From an uncultured Flavobacteriaceae bacterium (GTDB lineage Bacteria > Bacteroidota > Bacteroidia > Flavobacteriales > Flavobacteriaceae), in assembly GCA_913048115.1 (NCBI GenBank), contig CAJWVI010000022.1:1-36250 (forward strand): a DNA stretch of 36,250 nt. Direction: 5' to 3'. The stretch's first letter is position 1; each line of letters begins with the position of its first letter. Positions 26,004 to 33,922 of the stretch are shown here, in pieces. Below the pieces are notes generated by a model. It was not told the DNA's origin, ran no database searches, and worked only from the letters and a program-made list of their open reading frames with translations. The position numbers were made by a program, and so were the translations under genes.

Positions 26004-26034
26004 AAAAAGCCCTAACAATTTGTTAGGGCTTTTT
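26004..26034. terminator. Bidirectional terminator between rsmG and the T9SS Omp28-like gene
   Basis: AAAAAGCCCTAACA and TGTTAGGGCTTTTT form a perfect 14-bp stem with a 3-nt loop, bordered by A and T runs. It can end transcription from both converging genes. Confidence 0.93.
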
Positions 26035-26054
26035 ATATAATATAATCCAGTTGA

Positions 26055-27764
26055 TTACTTAACGACTACAAATTTCTTAGTAGTTGTTAATGTTCCGTTA
26101 GAAATTTTAACGAAGTAAGCACCTGTTGCATACCCAGAAACATCAACAGTTTCTGTATTGCTAATGTTTGTCTTAACAGTCATTACCTGTCCTAAAAGGT
26201 TGTAAACTTCAATGTTTGCATTTTCAACGTTTGCGATATTTAATATATCGCTCGTTGGGTTAGGAAATACTTGTATGGTTGCAAAGTCATTGTTTCCAAG
26301 ACCAAGTTGACCGTCTGAATCAAACTCAACAGAGAATCCAGAACCATAGTTTCCATTAAAACTATATACCATTACCCCATTAGCATCTTTAAGCTCAATA
26401 CCACCATTTCCTCCAGCAGTAAGACCATCTCCATAGCTATCAAACGCAGAGAATGTCATACAGTCATCATCAAAGTTGAATCTATACTCAAAGGTTGTTT
26501 GATCATCTGAGTTTGCACTATAACTTCCAGATTCAAGAATTGCTCCCGAAGAGTTTTTGAAATTCCAAGTTAATTCTTCAGCCCAGTCATCTGTTGTGAT
26601 ACTTAAATCCATTGTTCCTGCTGTTTCAACGGCACCATCAAAACTAGTTGAACTTTCATTGTTGCCATTGAAATCATCGTTTGGTACTGAAGCAGTAATC
26701 GTGTTTGTTGATTGACTTGTAAAAGAAACCTCAGGTAATTCAATGTCTGTACTCTCTAGAGACAATAAACTCCCAGTCCATGTGTAGCTTTCTGTAGCTC
26801 CACTGTTAACGTCATAAGAAACAACAACACTAGTTAATTCATTTTGTCCTGTGTTTTGTATATTAATTACTGGCGCTACTGAGGTTGAACATGTAGCTTC
26901 AATATCAGCAACAGATCTTAGATTTACGTCATTAGCGTCATTAAGACCAGTAATTGCAGGGTATGTACCGCTTCCACTTGGTATTAACTGTGTTGTTTCT
27001 GTAACAAATACAACCACTTCAAGATTTCCTAGTTCTACAGGAATGCCATTTACATCTGAAGGAACTTCAAAATTAAATTGGTTGCTGTAAAGAGAACCTG
27101 TTGTTGTGTTATTGATGTCTACACCCCATTGACCTGTTACCATACTAATTAGTCTGTGTTGGTGCATATAGTTGTTGCCCATGTTTCCACCTACTTGTGG
27201 TCCTAAAGTATTGTTTTGAAGTATCGCAACATTAAACTTGTTGGTAGCCTCTGGGCTATTTCCAGTATAGTATGCTTCAACGTCGATTGTCATGATGCTA
27301 GTTTGAACGTTTAAAGATGCTTCAACACCCACGTTTACATATGACCCTTGTGTTAGAACCGAACTTGCTGCGCCTACCCATTGCCCTCTTCCAAGTGCTG
27401 TTGTTCCAGAGTTTCCTTGTTCTTGTCCAGGAAAATTTTGACGGTTTATAGTTCCAGCAGGATATCCAGCCAAACCACTTTGATTATCTATAGCTTCTCC
27501 CCATTGTGTTCTGAAATCTGGTTGATTTCCATTTGGAGTGGCATAACCACCAGAGTGTATGTTTACTAAAAACACTTCGCCAGGGTTGTTGTCTTGTAGT
27601 GTTTGAGCAATAGCATGTCCTTGAGGACAGAATGTGCAATTTACTCCAGTAAATTCTTCTAGAATAACTTTTCTGTTTTCTGGTGTGGTTGTTACAATAG
27701 TTTGAGCAAAAGCACACAATCCAAACAAGGAAAGTGAGATGCTAAGAGTTAGATTTTTTATCAT
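26055..27764 (-). CDS. T9SS-sorted Omp28-like thioredoxin-fold protein
   Basis: The 569-residue protein begins with a signal peptide (MIKNLTLSISLSLFGLCAFA, cleavage near Gln21). An Omp28-family domain follows, containing a thioredoxin-type motif, CTFC, at residues 43-46 (EEFTGVNCTFCPQGH). The middle carries beta-rich segments, and another segment, DSYGDGLTAGG, looks like an acidic, possibly calcium-binding loop. The C terminus from about 498 is a type A T9SS sorting domain (QVFPNPTSDILNIANV, VYNLLGQVM, GAYFVKI). It should be exported to the cell surface. Substrate and partner are unknown. The gene has no partner on its strand, but it belongs to a neighbourhood of exported CxxC proteins. Confidence 0.92.
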   Translation of the reverse strand: MIKNLTLSISLSLFGLCAFAQTIVTTTPENRKVILEEFTGVNCTFCPQGHAIAQTLQDNNPGEVFLVNIHSGGYATPNGNQPDFRTQWGEAIDNQSGLAGYPAGTINRQNFPGQEQGNSGTTALGRGQWVGAASSVLTQGSYVNVGVEASLNVQTSIMTIDVEAYYTGNSPEATNKFNVAILQNNTLGPQVGGNMGNNYMHQHRLISMVTGQWGVDINNTTTGSLYSNQFNFEVPSDVNGIPVELGNLEVVVFVTETTQLIPSGSGTYPAITGLNDANDVNLRSVADIEATCSTSVAPVINIQNTGQNELTSVVVSYDVNSGATESYTWTGSLLSLESTDIELPEVSFTSQSTNTITASVPNDDFNGNNESSTSFDGAVETAGTMDLSITTDDWAEELTWNFKNSSGAILESGSYSANSDDQTTFEYRFNFDDDCMTFSAFDSYGDGLTAGGNGGIELKDANGVMVYSFNGNYGSGFSVEFDSDGQLGLGNNDFATIQVFPNPTSDILNIANVENANIEVYNLLGQVMTVKTNISNTETVDVSGYATGAYFVKISNGTLTTTKKFVVVK

Positions 27765-28037
27765 GATTTTATTTTTTTTGCTAATTTAAACAATTAGTTT
27801 TTTTAATGTGTTATAAATCCGGATGAAAAAATAAAAATTTAACATTTAAGCTCCTCCCCCTTTTTTTAATATCTTTTGAGAACTTAATTTTTTAAGGGAG
27901 CATTAATCACAATGACTATTATACATAATCACCTTGTTTTAAGCTACTTATGCTTTTTTATCTATGCACTTAATCTAAAATTAGTTGCTTTCACCCATTT
28001 ATATGTTTTTCCTGCGTATTTTTATAAAAAAAATATT

Positions 28038-28760
28038 ATGAAATCTAACCTTTTATTTTTGTTGTTTTGTTTGACAGCGAGTATCGCTAGTGCACAATTT
28101 ACGTTTTTGGATATTGATAATAACCCTGTAGAAAGTGGCGCTACTGTAACATTTGGTCAAGGTCAAGTAGGAGATCCAGATGGTTTTTACAGTTATTTTG
28201 TTGCGAATGACGCGTCAGAAGCTATTTTTATGAAGGCTGAATTATTTAGTGCAGAAAACACGGACGGTTCTTTTTTTGAAATTTGTTTTGGACTTTGTTA
28301 TGATGAAATAACAATAGGACAAAAGTTTCCAAATAATGGTGCAGTTTTCATAGACCAAGGTGGGCAGACGCTTCCTGGAAACCATTTAGGAAATACCTTA
28401 GCCGACGATGTGCCTAGGACTTTCACATTTAGATATTACCAAACAGATCAAGCGGGTACTACAGAGCTAGGTAATGATTTCTTTATAACCTACAGCTATG
28501 ACCCTACACTGGGTGTTGATAATAACATTTTAATAGATTTTAATATTACTGCTACCCTAGTGGATGACGCGATTAATTTTAATAGTTCTGAATACTTGAT
28601 GTTAGAGCTTTATGATAAAAGAGGGAGAAGATTAAAAAAACATAAAATTAACCCAGATACCAATAGAATGCCTATTGACGATCTACCTTCTGGAATCTAC
28701 TTTTTGTCAATTACTAATGACATGCAAATTTCAAAAACAATTAAAATAGTTAAGAAGTAG
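28038..28760 (+). CDS. Exported protein with a short T9SS-like C-terminal tail
   Basis: I chose the ATG at 28038 because MKSNLLFLLFCLTASIASAQ is a clean signal peptide. The in-frame ATG at 27912 would add 42 residues ahead of it. The 240-residue product has an acidic, beta-rich body of no recognised family. It ends with MLELYDKRGRRLKK and LPSGIYFLSITNDMQISKTI, which match the last strands of T9SS type A sorting domains. The usual PNP segment at the start of such domains is missing, so sorting by T9SS is likely but not certain. A long terminator follows. Function unknown. Confidence 0.78.
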   Translation: MKSNLLFLLFCLTASIASAQFTFLDIDNNPVESGATVTFGQGQVGDPDGFYSYFVANDASEAIFMKAELFSAENTDGSFFEICFGLCYDEITIGQKFPNNGAVFIDQGGQTLPGNHLGNTLADDVPRTFTFRYYQTDQAGTTELGNDFFITYSYDPTLGVDNNILIDFNITATLVDDAINFNSSEYLMLELYDKRGRRLKKHKINPDTNRMPIDDLPSGIYFLSITNDMQISKTIKIVKK

Positions 28761-28771
28761 TAAAAATTACC

Positions 28772-28822
28772 ATAATAAAAAAAAGGGCCAATGATTTTAT
28801 CATTGGCCCTTTTTTTTATTAT
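28772..28822. terminator. Bidirectional terminator with a 23-bp stem
   Basis: A perfect 23-bp stem with a 5-nt loop contains GGGCCAATGA and TCATTGGCCC flanked by eight A and eight T. It lies between two converging genes, 12 bp after the stop of the 28038 gene and 52 bp from the end of the DUF6029 gene. Confidence 0.94.
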
Positions 28823-28873
28823 AGTAGCTGTTTTGTATATGTGTGGCGTACTTTTTTACAAAAATATGGTTTC

Positions 28874-30547
28874 TTAAAATGCAATATTTATTGTAGCACT
28901 CACCCCATTACTTTCTGGAACAAATCTACAAACACCACCAACGCATATTAGTCCTCCACGTTGTCTTCCATAATTCATTGAAAGTCTAGAGTTTCCTTTT
29001 GTATAACTACCTCCAAGGCTGTAATAGTGTGTTTGTGATGCCTCTTGGCTATATCCAAATTCTCTATAGTTCCAGTTGTCATAGGCGTATACTGCCCAGT
29101 TTGAATTGAAGTTGTACTCAAGCACAAAAGCCATCCAGTTTTTTTGATCTTGTTTGGTCCATAAATGTTGTGCAACTGCTCTAACAGATTTTCCAGCATC
29201 AAGCTTATAGGTTCCTTCAACAACACCTACGTTAGATCTAATTTCTCCTTGCGTTCCTAGAAAGCCGCCTAAAGCAATAGATTTGTCAATGTACATGTTT
29301 TGATATGTAAATACAGAACTAAAGGTTTTAGACCATTTTTTCTTTATTTCCATGTTGAAATCTCTATAATATCTCGCCCCAGAACCTAAAAATTTGGCTT
29401 TGTAGAATCTATTTTCTACGGTATACTCTGCGTCTAAGCCTCCAAAATATGCAAAGTTTGCAGCAATTTTTGTACCGTATTTACCTCCTAGAAAAGAACC
29501 CTTCTTCATAGAGTAGTATAGGTCTATTTGTCCTCCTAGTTCTCCAGCTCTTTGTTCAGCATTTTCTATAACAAGAGCTGGTTGTGGATTATATACATAG
29601 ATATTGGTTAATAAATAGTCTTGTTGTTTTGTGAGTCCCGGAAGATAGTTTACAACTTGATCATTAAATTGGTTTCCTGCAGCTTCTCTATCTGCAAAGA
29701 AATTAAAATTCTCTAGTCTTCTAAAGGTACCGTTGATTCCTAGGCCTTTTTGAGCATAGCCTAGATTTAATTGTAATGCGGTACCATCATAAAGTTTTGG
29801 AGAAACTAGTTGACCTTCAAAAAACAGTGCGTCTTTTGATTTTGAAGCAACTTCCAATCCTCCATAAAAATTACCTTTTACAACGTCAAGTCTTCCACCT
29901 ACAACATTTACATTACTTGGTAAGTCTAATTGGGTTCCTACTGCTTGGTGTCTTCCAACATAACTAGCACCCATTTTTAAATCGATACTTTCAATACTAA
30001 GTGCTTGGCTTATATCTACATTAGCGTCAAATCCTTGAAGGGTACCGCTAGATAATTCAAAACCAATTCTTTGTTGGCCATAAAGAGCTGTAAAGTCTAG
30101 GTAGTTTGTAGGGTTGTATTTAACTCGAACACCTCTCATTGCATTATTAATTCCTAGCTGTCTTTCTTCCCAAGAACGAAATACAAGACCGCTTCCAAAT
30201 TGATCATAAAAATAACCACCGGTAACATCTACCTTTTCATTTTTGTAATTTACATAATACGTTGCTACATCATTACCATTAGCGAATGCATTAGAATATC
30301 CTAGAAGAGCGTCTGGAAGGTATGATTCATACTGAACTCCAACGGTAAAATTTTTATAAGCATAAGAAAGTTGCAAATAATTATTTGCTCTAAAGGCATC
30401 ATCTGGTTGATCAAAATTAATTCCTTGGTCGTAAAGAAGCCATTGAGAGTTTGACTCAAAACCTCCAAAAAAATAACCCTCGTCTGTGTTTTGAGAAAAT
30501 GAAAGCGTGCTATGTAAAATAGCAATTCCTAAAAGTAAATATTTCAT
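28874..30547 (-). CDS. DUF6029-type outer-membrane beta-barrel protein
   Basis: The 557-residue protein has a signal peptide (MKYLLLGIAILHSTLSFS, cleavage near Gln19). The mature part consists of many alternating strands with frequent Tyr, Phe, Trp and Gly (for example NNYLQLSYAYKNFTVGVQYESY). The C-terminal segment ends in Phe (SATINIAF), as in outer-membrane barrels. It resembles Bacteroidota proteins annotated as DUF6029; that family name is from memory. A pair of cysteines occurs late in the chain (GLICVGGVCRF). It lies 44 bp behind the TlpA-like gene on the same strand, so the two are likely co-expressed. Transport role not known. Confidence 0.85.
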   Translation of the reverse strand: MKYLLLGIAILHSTLSFSQNTDEGYFFGGFESNSQWLLYDQGINFDQPDDAFRANNYLQLSYAYKNFTVGVQYESYLPDALLGYSNAFANGNDVATYYVNYKNEKVDVTGGYFYDQFGSGLVFRSWEERQLGINNAMRGVRVKYNPTNYLDFTALYGQQRIGFELSSGTLQGFDANVDISQALSIESIDLKMGASYVGRHQAVGTQLDLPSNVNVVGGRLDVVKGNFYGGLEVASKSKDALFFEGQLVSPKLYDGTALQLNLGYAQKGLGINGTFRRLENFNFFADREAAGNQFNDQVVNYLPGLTKQQDYLLTNIYVYNPQPALVIENAEQRAGELGGQIDLYYSMKKGSFLGGKYGTKIAANFAYFGGLDAEYTVENRFYKAKFLGSGARYYRDFNMEIKKKWSKTFSSVFTYQNMYIDKSIALGGFLGTQGEIRSNVGVVEGTYKLDAGKSVRAVAQHLWTKQDQKNWMAFVLEYNFNSNWAVYAYDNWNYREFGYSQEASQTHYYSLGGSYTKGNSRLSMNYGRQRGGLICVGGVCRFVPESNGVSATINIAF

Positions 30548-30591
30548 AGTACATGTAATTTTGTGTGGATTGATAAAAACGCTTAAAGAAA

Positions 30592-31077
30592 TTATTTTGA
30601 AGAATATTCTTTCACTTTTTCATACAGCTCGTATTCAGCGCCTGGATTATACCCAGAGTGTCTGTACACAATTTTATTATCTTTTATTACAATAGTTAAT
30701 GGAACCGATGATGCTCCAAGGGCTCTTTTTAAATCATTGTTGGTGTCTAGTAGGATTTCATATTCCCATCCTTTACCATTTATTAATGGCTTTACTCTTT
30801 TTACTGTTCTGCTATCATCTACAGATACGGCAATTAGCGAGACTCCAGTTTCTTCTACCCATTCATCATAGATATCACTAATGGCGTCTAATTCTTTAAT
30901 GCAAGGCACGCACCAAGTTGCCCAAAGCGAAACAATGGTTACGCCGTCTTTATTAATAGCTTCTTGGATGGTGGTTGTGGCTCCATCAAGTGTCATTAAA
31001 TCAACGGTAGGGAGTTCTTTTTGTGCCATTGTGGCTAAAGAGAAAAATAAGGTCAGCAATAATACAATTTTTTTCAT
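30592..31077 (-). CDS. TlpA-like exported thioredoxin
   Basis: The start at 31077 gives MKKIVLLLTLFFSLATMAQ, a clear signal peptide. The longer frame to 31176 would place 33 hydrophobic residues in front of it and is rejected. The 161-residue product has the TlpA/ResA thioredoxin fold with WCVPC (Cys56, Cys59) in LWATWCVPCIKELDAI and the cis-proline segment SSVPLTIVI. It should reduce disulfides or deliver reductant in the periplasm. It is the first gene of a probable unit with the DUF6029 protein and is divergent from an Omp28-like lipoprotein gene. Confidence 0.92.
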   Translation of the reverse strand: MKKIVLLLTLFFSLATMAQKELPTVDLMTLDGATTTIQEAINKDGVTIVSLWATWCVPCIKELDAISDIYDEWVEETGVSLIAVSVDDSRTVKRVKPLINGKGWEYEILLDTNNDLKRALGASSVPLTIVIKDNKIVYRHSGYNPGAEYELYEKVKEYSSK

Positions 31078-31185
31078 TTTCGTAGTTTTAATTTTTATTA
31101 CAATGTTAAGTAATATTTTGCAAAATTCTAAGACATATGTGATAATTTGATGAGATACAGATTCAAGGATAAACATTAAATCAAG

Positions 31186-31193
31186 TATATTTG
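31186..31193 (+). promoter_or_regulatory. Predicted -7 element of the Omp28-like lipoprotein gene
   Basis: TATATTTG is an exact TAnnTTTG match, 24 bp before the ATG at 31218. A proper -33 element was not found. It shares the 140-bp divergent gap with the TlpA-like gene. Confidence 0.5.
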
Positions 31194-31217
31194 TAATGCT
31201 AAGAAAATTTAAAAATT

Positions 31218-32276
31218 ATGAAAAAAAGAAATTTATTTTTAATTACTTCGGCATTTATTGCCGCGCTATTTTTTGTTTCGTGTAGTAAAACAGAGGAGAA
31301 CACACCTTTGGAACAAGAAACTGTTGAGATTGCATTTCAAAACTTTGTGAGACCTGCATCATTAAGAAACCAAGAAATACCCTTTACCGTGCTTGCTGAA
31401 AATGGAGCTGATGTTACTGCAGCATCTCAAATTTTTGTAAACGGTGTGGCCATCGACGGTGCGGTCTTTAGCTCTAGTGAAATAGGTGATTTTGAAGCCT
31501 ATGCTACCTATGAGATAAATGGTGATTTAATTACCACAACGGCAGTACCTTTCAAGGTTATTATACCAAAAAGAAAAGTGGTGCTTGAAGATTATACTGG
31601 TACATGGTGTGGGTTTTGCCCTAGTGTTGCCGCAGCTATTGAAGAGGCGTCTTTAGAAAGCGATGATTTAGCGATTGTTGCTATACATATAACAGCCAAC
31701 TCTAATCCAGACCCAATGCATTTTGACACTGTAGACATTCTAAGAGATGTTTTTGAAATAGATGGCCTGCCGCAGGCACGTATCGATAGATCTGAATTTT
31801 GGTTTGCTCCATATTTTGTTGAGGATGCTTTAGAAAATGCTGGTGTTAATACAACATCTTCTATATCTATAAACTCAACCTTAGACGGGGATCAATTAAT
31901 CACACAGGTAGGTGTGGTTTCAGAAACGGGAATTAACAGTGGAGACAAACTAGTGTTGTATTTACTTGAAGACGGTATTTTGTATGATCAAGAAAATTAC
32001 TACAATGAGGATGCCACAAGCCCTTATTTTGGTCTAGGAAACCCAATTCCAAACTTTGAGCATAACCACACTTTGCGCATGTCTTTCTCTGCAGAGCTTG
32101 GAGATGATATCTCAGGCGCTGGCGCGCTTGAAGAGTATAGCATAACATATAACAACACAATTCCTGCAAATTATGTGAAGGAGAATTTAACATTAATTGC
32201 CATGTATGTCTCTCAAGACAACCTTGCTTATAACGCACAAGTAGGGCCAATTAACATGGAGATACCTTACCAGTAA
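31218..32276 (+). CDS. Omp28-like outer-membrane lipoprotein with CxxC
   Basis: The 352-residue protein has a lipoprotein signal (MKKRNLFLITSAFIAALFFVSC, lipid Cys22). An Ig-like N-terminal segment (about 35-112) and an Omp28 domain follow. The latter contains CGFC at residues 131-134 in DYTGTWCGFCPS, a thioredoxin-type motif, and a cis-Pro-like segment GLPQARI. It probably stands at the outer membrane facing the periplasm or the surface. It is divergent from the TlpA/DUF6029 pair and is the second Omp28-like protein in this region, the other being the T9SS-sorted one encoded at 26055. Substrate unknown. Confidence 0.92.
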   Translation: MKKRNLFLITSAFIAALFFVSCSKTEENTPLEQETVEIAFQNFVRPASLRNQEIPFTVLAENGADVTAASQIFVNGVAIDGAVFSSSEIGDFEAYATYEINGDLITTTAVPFKVIIPKRKVVLEDYTGTWCGFCPSVAAAIEEASLESDDLAIVAIHITANSNPDPMHFDTVDILRDVFEIDGLPQARIDRSEFWFAPYFVEDALENAGVNTTSSISINSTLDGDQLITQVGVVSETGINSGDKLVLYLLEDGILYDQENYYNEDATSPYFGLGNPIPNFEHNHTLRMSFSAELGDDISGAGALEEYSITYNNTIPANYVKENLTLIAMYVSQDNLAYNAQVGPINMEIPYQ

Positions 32277-32298
32277 AAGAGATCGTACCAACACTTTT

Positions 32299-32337
32299 AT
32301 AAAAAAAACCGAAACTCTTGTTTTCGGTTTTTTTTAT
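32299..32337 (+). terminator. Intrinsic terminator after the Omp28-like lipoprotein gene
   Basis: Eight A plus CCGAAA pairs with TTTCGG plus eight T around a 7-nt loop. It ends 12 bp before the -7 element of the next gene, so the T tract occupies that gene's -33 position. Confidence 0.92.
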
Positions 32338-32349
32338 GCGGTATACTAG

Positions 32350-32357
32350 TATCTTTG
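32350..32357 (+). promoter_or_regulatory. Predicted -7 element giving a leaderless mRNA
   Basis: TATCTTTG is an exact TAnnTTTG match and ends only 4 bp before the GTG start codon at 32362. With the usual spacing, transcription would begin at or within two bases of the start codon. Confidence 0.5.
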
Positions 32358-32361
32358 TTGT

Positions 32362-33429
32362 GTGAAGAAAGTAGATTATATTATCGTAGGTCTGGGCATT
32401 GGAGGACTCGTGTTTTCTAAAACATTACGTGATAAGGGCAAAACCTTTCTGCTTTTTGATGGCGCAGTTCAAGGAGCTACAAAGGCCTCTGGCGGGGTAT
32501 TAAACCCAACGGTGTTAAAACGTTTTACTGCCGCTTGGAACAGTGTGGAGTTTATTTCAAAAGCAGTTCCTTTTTATAGCTCATTAGCAAAAGATTTAGG
32601 TCAAGATGTGTTGCGTCCAACAGCGATACACAGAATTCTCTCTAGTGTAGAGGAGCAAAACAATTGGATGGTAGCCAGCGATAAAGAAGTATTGTCTAGG
32701 TTTCTATCTCCCGAAATTTTAAAAAACAACAACACGGCCATAGATGCTCCTTTTGGTTTGGGTGCGGTTCAAGAGGCCAAAACCATGAAGCCTTTTGCTC
32801 TGCTACAGCGGTATCAAGCATTTTTAAAACAGCAGCATCAATTTGTGCAAGAAACCTTTGAGCATGAGTTGTTAGAGCTAACTGCAGAGGGTGTACAATA
32901 CAAAGATATAGTAGCAACAAAAATTGTTTTTGCAGAGGGCGCAGGCGTTGCTCATAATCCATATTTTACCATAGATGTTTCACCAAAGGGGAAGAATGTA
33001 TTTGTTGGTAATAAAGGAGAATATATTATTGTTAAGGCTCCTGCATTACAAAGTGAGGCTATTATTAAGGGGCCGGTTATGATTATTCCTTTAGGAGATG
33101 ATTTATACAAAGTAGGGGCTAGTTATGGGCGAGATGATTTTTCTTTGCATACTACACAAGAAGCATGTAAGAGCATCTCAGATAAATTAAAGAAAATGAT
33201 TTCTTGTGATTTTGAGCTTGTAGATCAAGTTGCGGCAATACGCCCTACGGTAAAAGACAGAAAGCCACTTATTGGCTGCATACAAAAAGAAAAAACTTTT
33301 TCTTTTCTAAACGGTTTGGGTACTCGAGGCTTAACAATGGCGCCCCAACTAGCGGCACATCTTTTTAATTATCTAGAAGAGGATATTCCAATTCCTGAGA
33401 TTATGGATATTAAAAGGTTTGTACACTAG
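32362..33429 (+). CDS. FAD-dependent oxidoreductase (DAO family)
   Basis: The 355-residue protein starts with the dinucleotide-binding motif DYIIVGLGIGGLVFSKTL. It has the C-terminal FAD-contact segment typical of D-amino-acid oxidase/glycine oxidase relatives (RPTVKDRKPLIG, then NGLGTRGLTMAPQLAAHL). The start codon is GTG: the conserved N terminus MKKVDYIIVG begins there and no upstream ATG fits. Its substrate cannot be told from the sequence. A thiazole-related or amino-acid oxidase role is possible, but no thi genes are near. It converges with the DUF983 gene after 29 bp, and no strong terminator is seen between them. Confidence 0.88.
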   Translation: MKKVDYIIVGLGIGGLVFSKTLRDKGKTFLLFDGAVQGATKASGGVLNPTVLKRFTAAWNSVEFISKAVPFYSSLAKDLGQDVLRPTAIHRILSSVEEQNNWMVASDKEVLSRFLSPEILKNNNTAIDAPFGLGAVQEAKTMKPFALLQRYQAFLKQQHQFVQETFEHELLELTAEGVQYKDIVATKIVFAEGAGVAHNPYFTIDVSPKGKNVFVGNKGEYIIVKAPALQSEAIIKGPVMIIPLGDDLYKVGASYGRDDFSLHTTQEACKSISDKLKKMISCDFELVDQVAAIRPTVKDRKPLIGCIQKEKTFSFLNGLGTRGLTMAPQLAAHLFNYLEEDIPIPEIMDIKRFVH

Positions 33430-33458
33430 AGTTCTTTGTGTTTTAAAAAGCAGCGTAT

Positions 33459-33830
33459 TTACACTTTATTCTTATCAAAGGAAAAGAAGAAGTTGATCCA
33501 AATATTTCTTGAAATCCTTACAATAATGGGTACCAAAGCAATAAGTCCAAAAACAATAGCTGCAAAAGAGGCTTTAAGTCCAAGACCAATCATGCCGTAG
33601 GCAATGGTAAAGGCAGCAACGGCAACGGCAATACCTACGCCATAACTCACGTACATCGCACCATAGAAAAAAGAAGGTTCTATTTTAAATTTGGTATCAC
33701 AGTGTAGACAGCGCTCATGCATCTCTAAGGTTTGAGAGAGAACATATGCATTGTTATTTTTGTACATTTTTTTAGTATGACAAACAGGGCAATTTCCTGT
33801 AAAAATACTGTAGATTTTATTCCCTTTCAT
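33459..33830 (-). CDS. DUF983 zinc-ribbon membrane protein
   Basis: The 123-residue protein has CPVC at 14-17 and CLHC at 41-44, which should form a zinc ribbon. Two membrane helices follow (about 55-78 and 84-104). The order of zinc ribbon and two helices is that of the DUF983 family, which has no established function. It is divergent from the ABC-F gene. Confidence 0.88.
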   Translation of the reverse strand: MKGNKIYSIFTGNCPVCHTKKMYKNNNAYVLSQTLEMHERCLHCDTKFKIEPSFFYGAMYVSYGVGIAVAVAAFTIAYGMIGLGLKASFAAIVFGLIALVPIIVRISRNIWINFFFSFDKNKV

Positions 33831-33858
33831 AGAACTCCTTTTTGTTTTTTTACCGCTA

Positions 33859-33866
33859 CAAAAATA
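33859..33866 (-). promoter_or_regulatory. Predicted -7 element of the DUF983 gene
   Basis: On the minus strand it reads TATTTTTG, an exact TAnnTTTG match, 28 bp before the ATG at 33830. No -33 TTTG at the right distance was seen. The opposite strand carries a near match, CATCTTTG at 33869-33876, that could serve the ABC-F gene. Confidence 0.4.
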
Positions 33867-33922
33867 AGCATCTTTGCAAACTCAACTAGAGGATTTCTAG
33901 TAAGATGTTATCAAAACAAACT

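Noticed and set aside
27912-28037. 42-residue extension of the 28038 protein, or a separate small membrane protein
   Set aside because: The text is hydrophobic but comes before a complete signal peptide at 28038, so it is most likely untranslated leader.
31078-31176. 33-residue extension of the TlpA-like protein
   Set aside because: It would give two hydrophobic stretches in a row; the start at 31077 gives a normal signal peptide.
31933-32250. Minus-strand frame opposite the Omp28-like lipoprotein gene
   Set aside because: No motif is present, and the plus-strand gene is well supported.
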